Source of the DNA: Campylorhamphus procurvoides
Lineage: Eukaryota > Chordata > Aves > Passeriformes > Dendrocolaptidae
DNA length: 64,000 nt
Assembly (NCBI GenBank): GCA_013396655.1
Contig: WBMV01003354.1
Span: 49,439-113,438 of the forward strand
Direction of reading: 5' to 3'
Part shown: in pieces, positions 63,722-64,000 of the stretch
Position numbering within the stretch: the first letter of the stretch is position 1
Layout of the letters: each line of letters opens with the position of its first letter
Notes under the pieces: generated by a model
The model's input: the letters and a program-made list of their open reading frames with translations, nothing else
Database searches by the model: none
Told to the model about the DNA's origin: nothing
Program-made: the position numbers and the translations under genes

Positions 63722-64000
63722 ACCAACAGATGTCCCCGAGCCGTCCCAGATCTGTCCCCGAGGTGTCCCCGAACCCTCCCCGATCTGTCCCCGAGGTGTC
63801 CCCGAGTCGTCTCCGAGTCGTTCCCGAGCTGTCCCCGATCTGTCCCCGAGCCCTCCCCGAGTCGTCCCCGAGTCGTTCCCGAGCTGTCCCCGATCTGTCC
63901 CCGAGCTGTCCCCGCTATCCCGAGCCGTCCCCACTGTCCCGATCTGGCCCCGCTGTCCCGACTTGTCTCCGCTTCCCCGAGCCATCCCCGATCTAACCCC
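63722..64000. repeat. GC-rich minisatellite, about 10-11 base unit, running off the window
   Basis: Variable copies of TGTCCCCGAGC, often alternating with TGTCCCCGATC and GTCGTTCCCGA. A longer period is visible where GAGTCGTTCCCGAGCTGT recurs at about 63815 and 63869. Frames on both strands are open because of the repeat and are not called as genes. Confidence 0.92.

Noticed and set aside
63611..63996. Long repetitive frames on both strands at the window end
   Set aside because: Made by the CCCCGA minisatellite, with no unique sequence except the short segment listed separately.

Overview
The window is vertebrate nuclear DNA, almost certainly from a bird. It carries two split genes on the + strand with GT-AG introns. 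Several CR1 LINE copies are present, some ending in the bird-type ATTCTATGA tail, and there is one avian-type endogenous retrovirus LTR piece. The gene order FGD5 then NR2C2 matches human 3p25. There are no operons, CRISPR arrays, tRNAs or rRNAs. I name no species. Gene names rest on remembered family sequences, since no database search could be run.

Layout. Positions 78-26423 hold the last 15 coding exons of FGD5, a FYVE/RhoGEF/PH exchange factor for Cdc42. They encode about 480 residues: the end of the DH domain, PH1, a FYVE zinc finger and PH2. The large 5' part of the gene lies upstream of the window. A 3' UTR follows, probably to a poly(A) signal at 27716 just after a G/T-rich tract. Positions about 27.75-31.7 kb are intergenic, with a CR1 tail, a GC-rich minisatellite (29.38-29.94 kb), a CpG-rich block ending in a consensus splice donor, and an exon-like segment at 31478-31645. 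A CpG island at about 31.7-32.6 kb, containing a 22-base assembly gap, is the likely NR2C2 promoter. It could also be the start of a minus-strand lncRNA equivalent to human FGD5-AS1.

Positions 34641-55239 hold 14 coding exons of NR2C2 (TR4), an orphan nuclear receptor. The joined reading frame is 628 codons plus a stop and is intact, with both DNA-binding zinc fingers and a full ligand-binding domain. Its first coding exon carries a short upstream ORF overlapping the start codon. A long AT-rich 3' UTR seems to follow, to about 62.8-63.5 kb, and contains a minus-strand CR1 copy. The window ends in a GC-rich CCCCGA-type minisatellite.

The two genes do not form a pathway: FGD5 is a cytoplasmic and membrane Cdc42 activator, best known in endothelium, and NR2C2 is a nuclear transcription factor. 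They are linked only by conserved synteny. I found no new multi-gene system. The points most worth a second look are the FGD5/NR2C2 intergenic region (minisatellite, orphan splice sites, possible antisense lncRNA), the NR2C2 upstream ORF with two possible starts, and the unexplained open segment before the terminal minisatellite.
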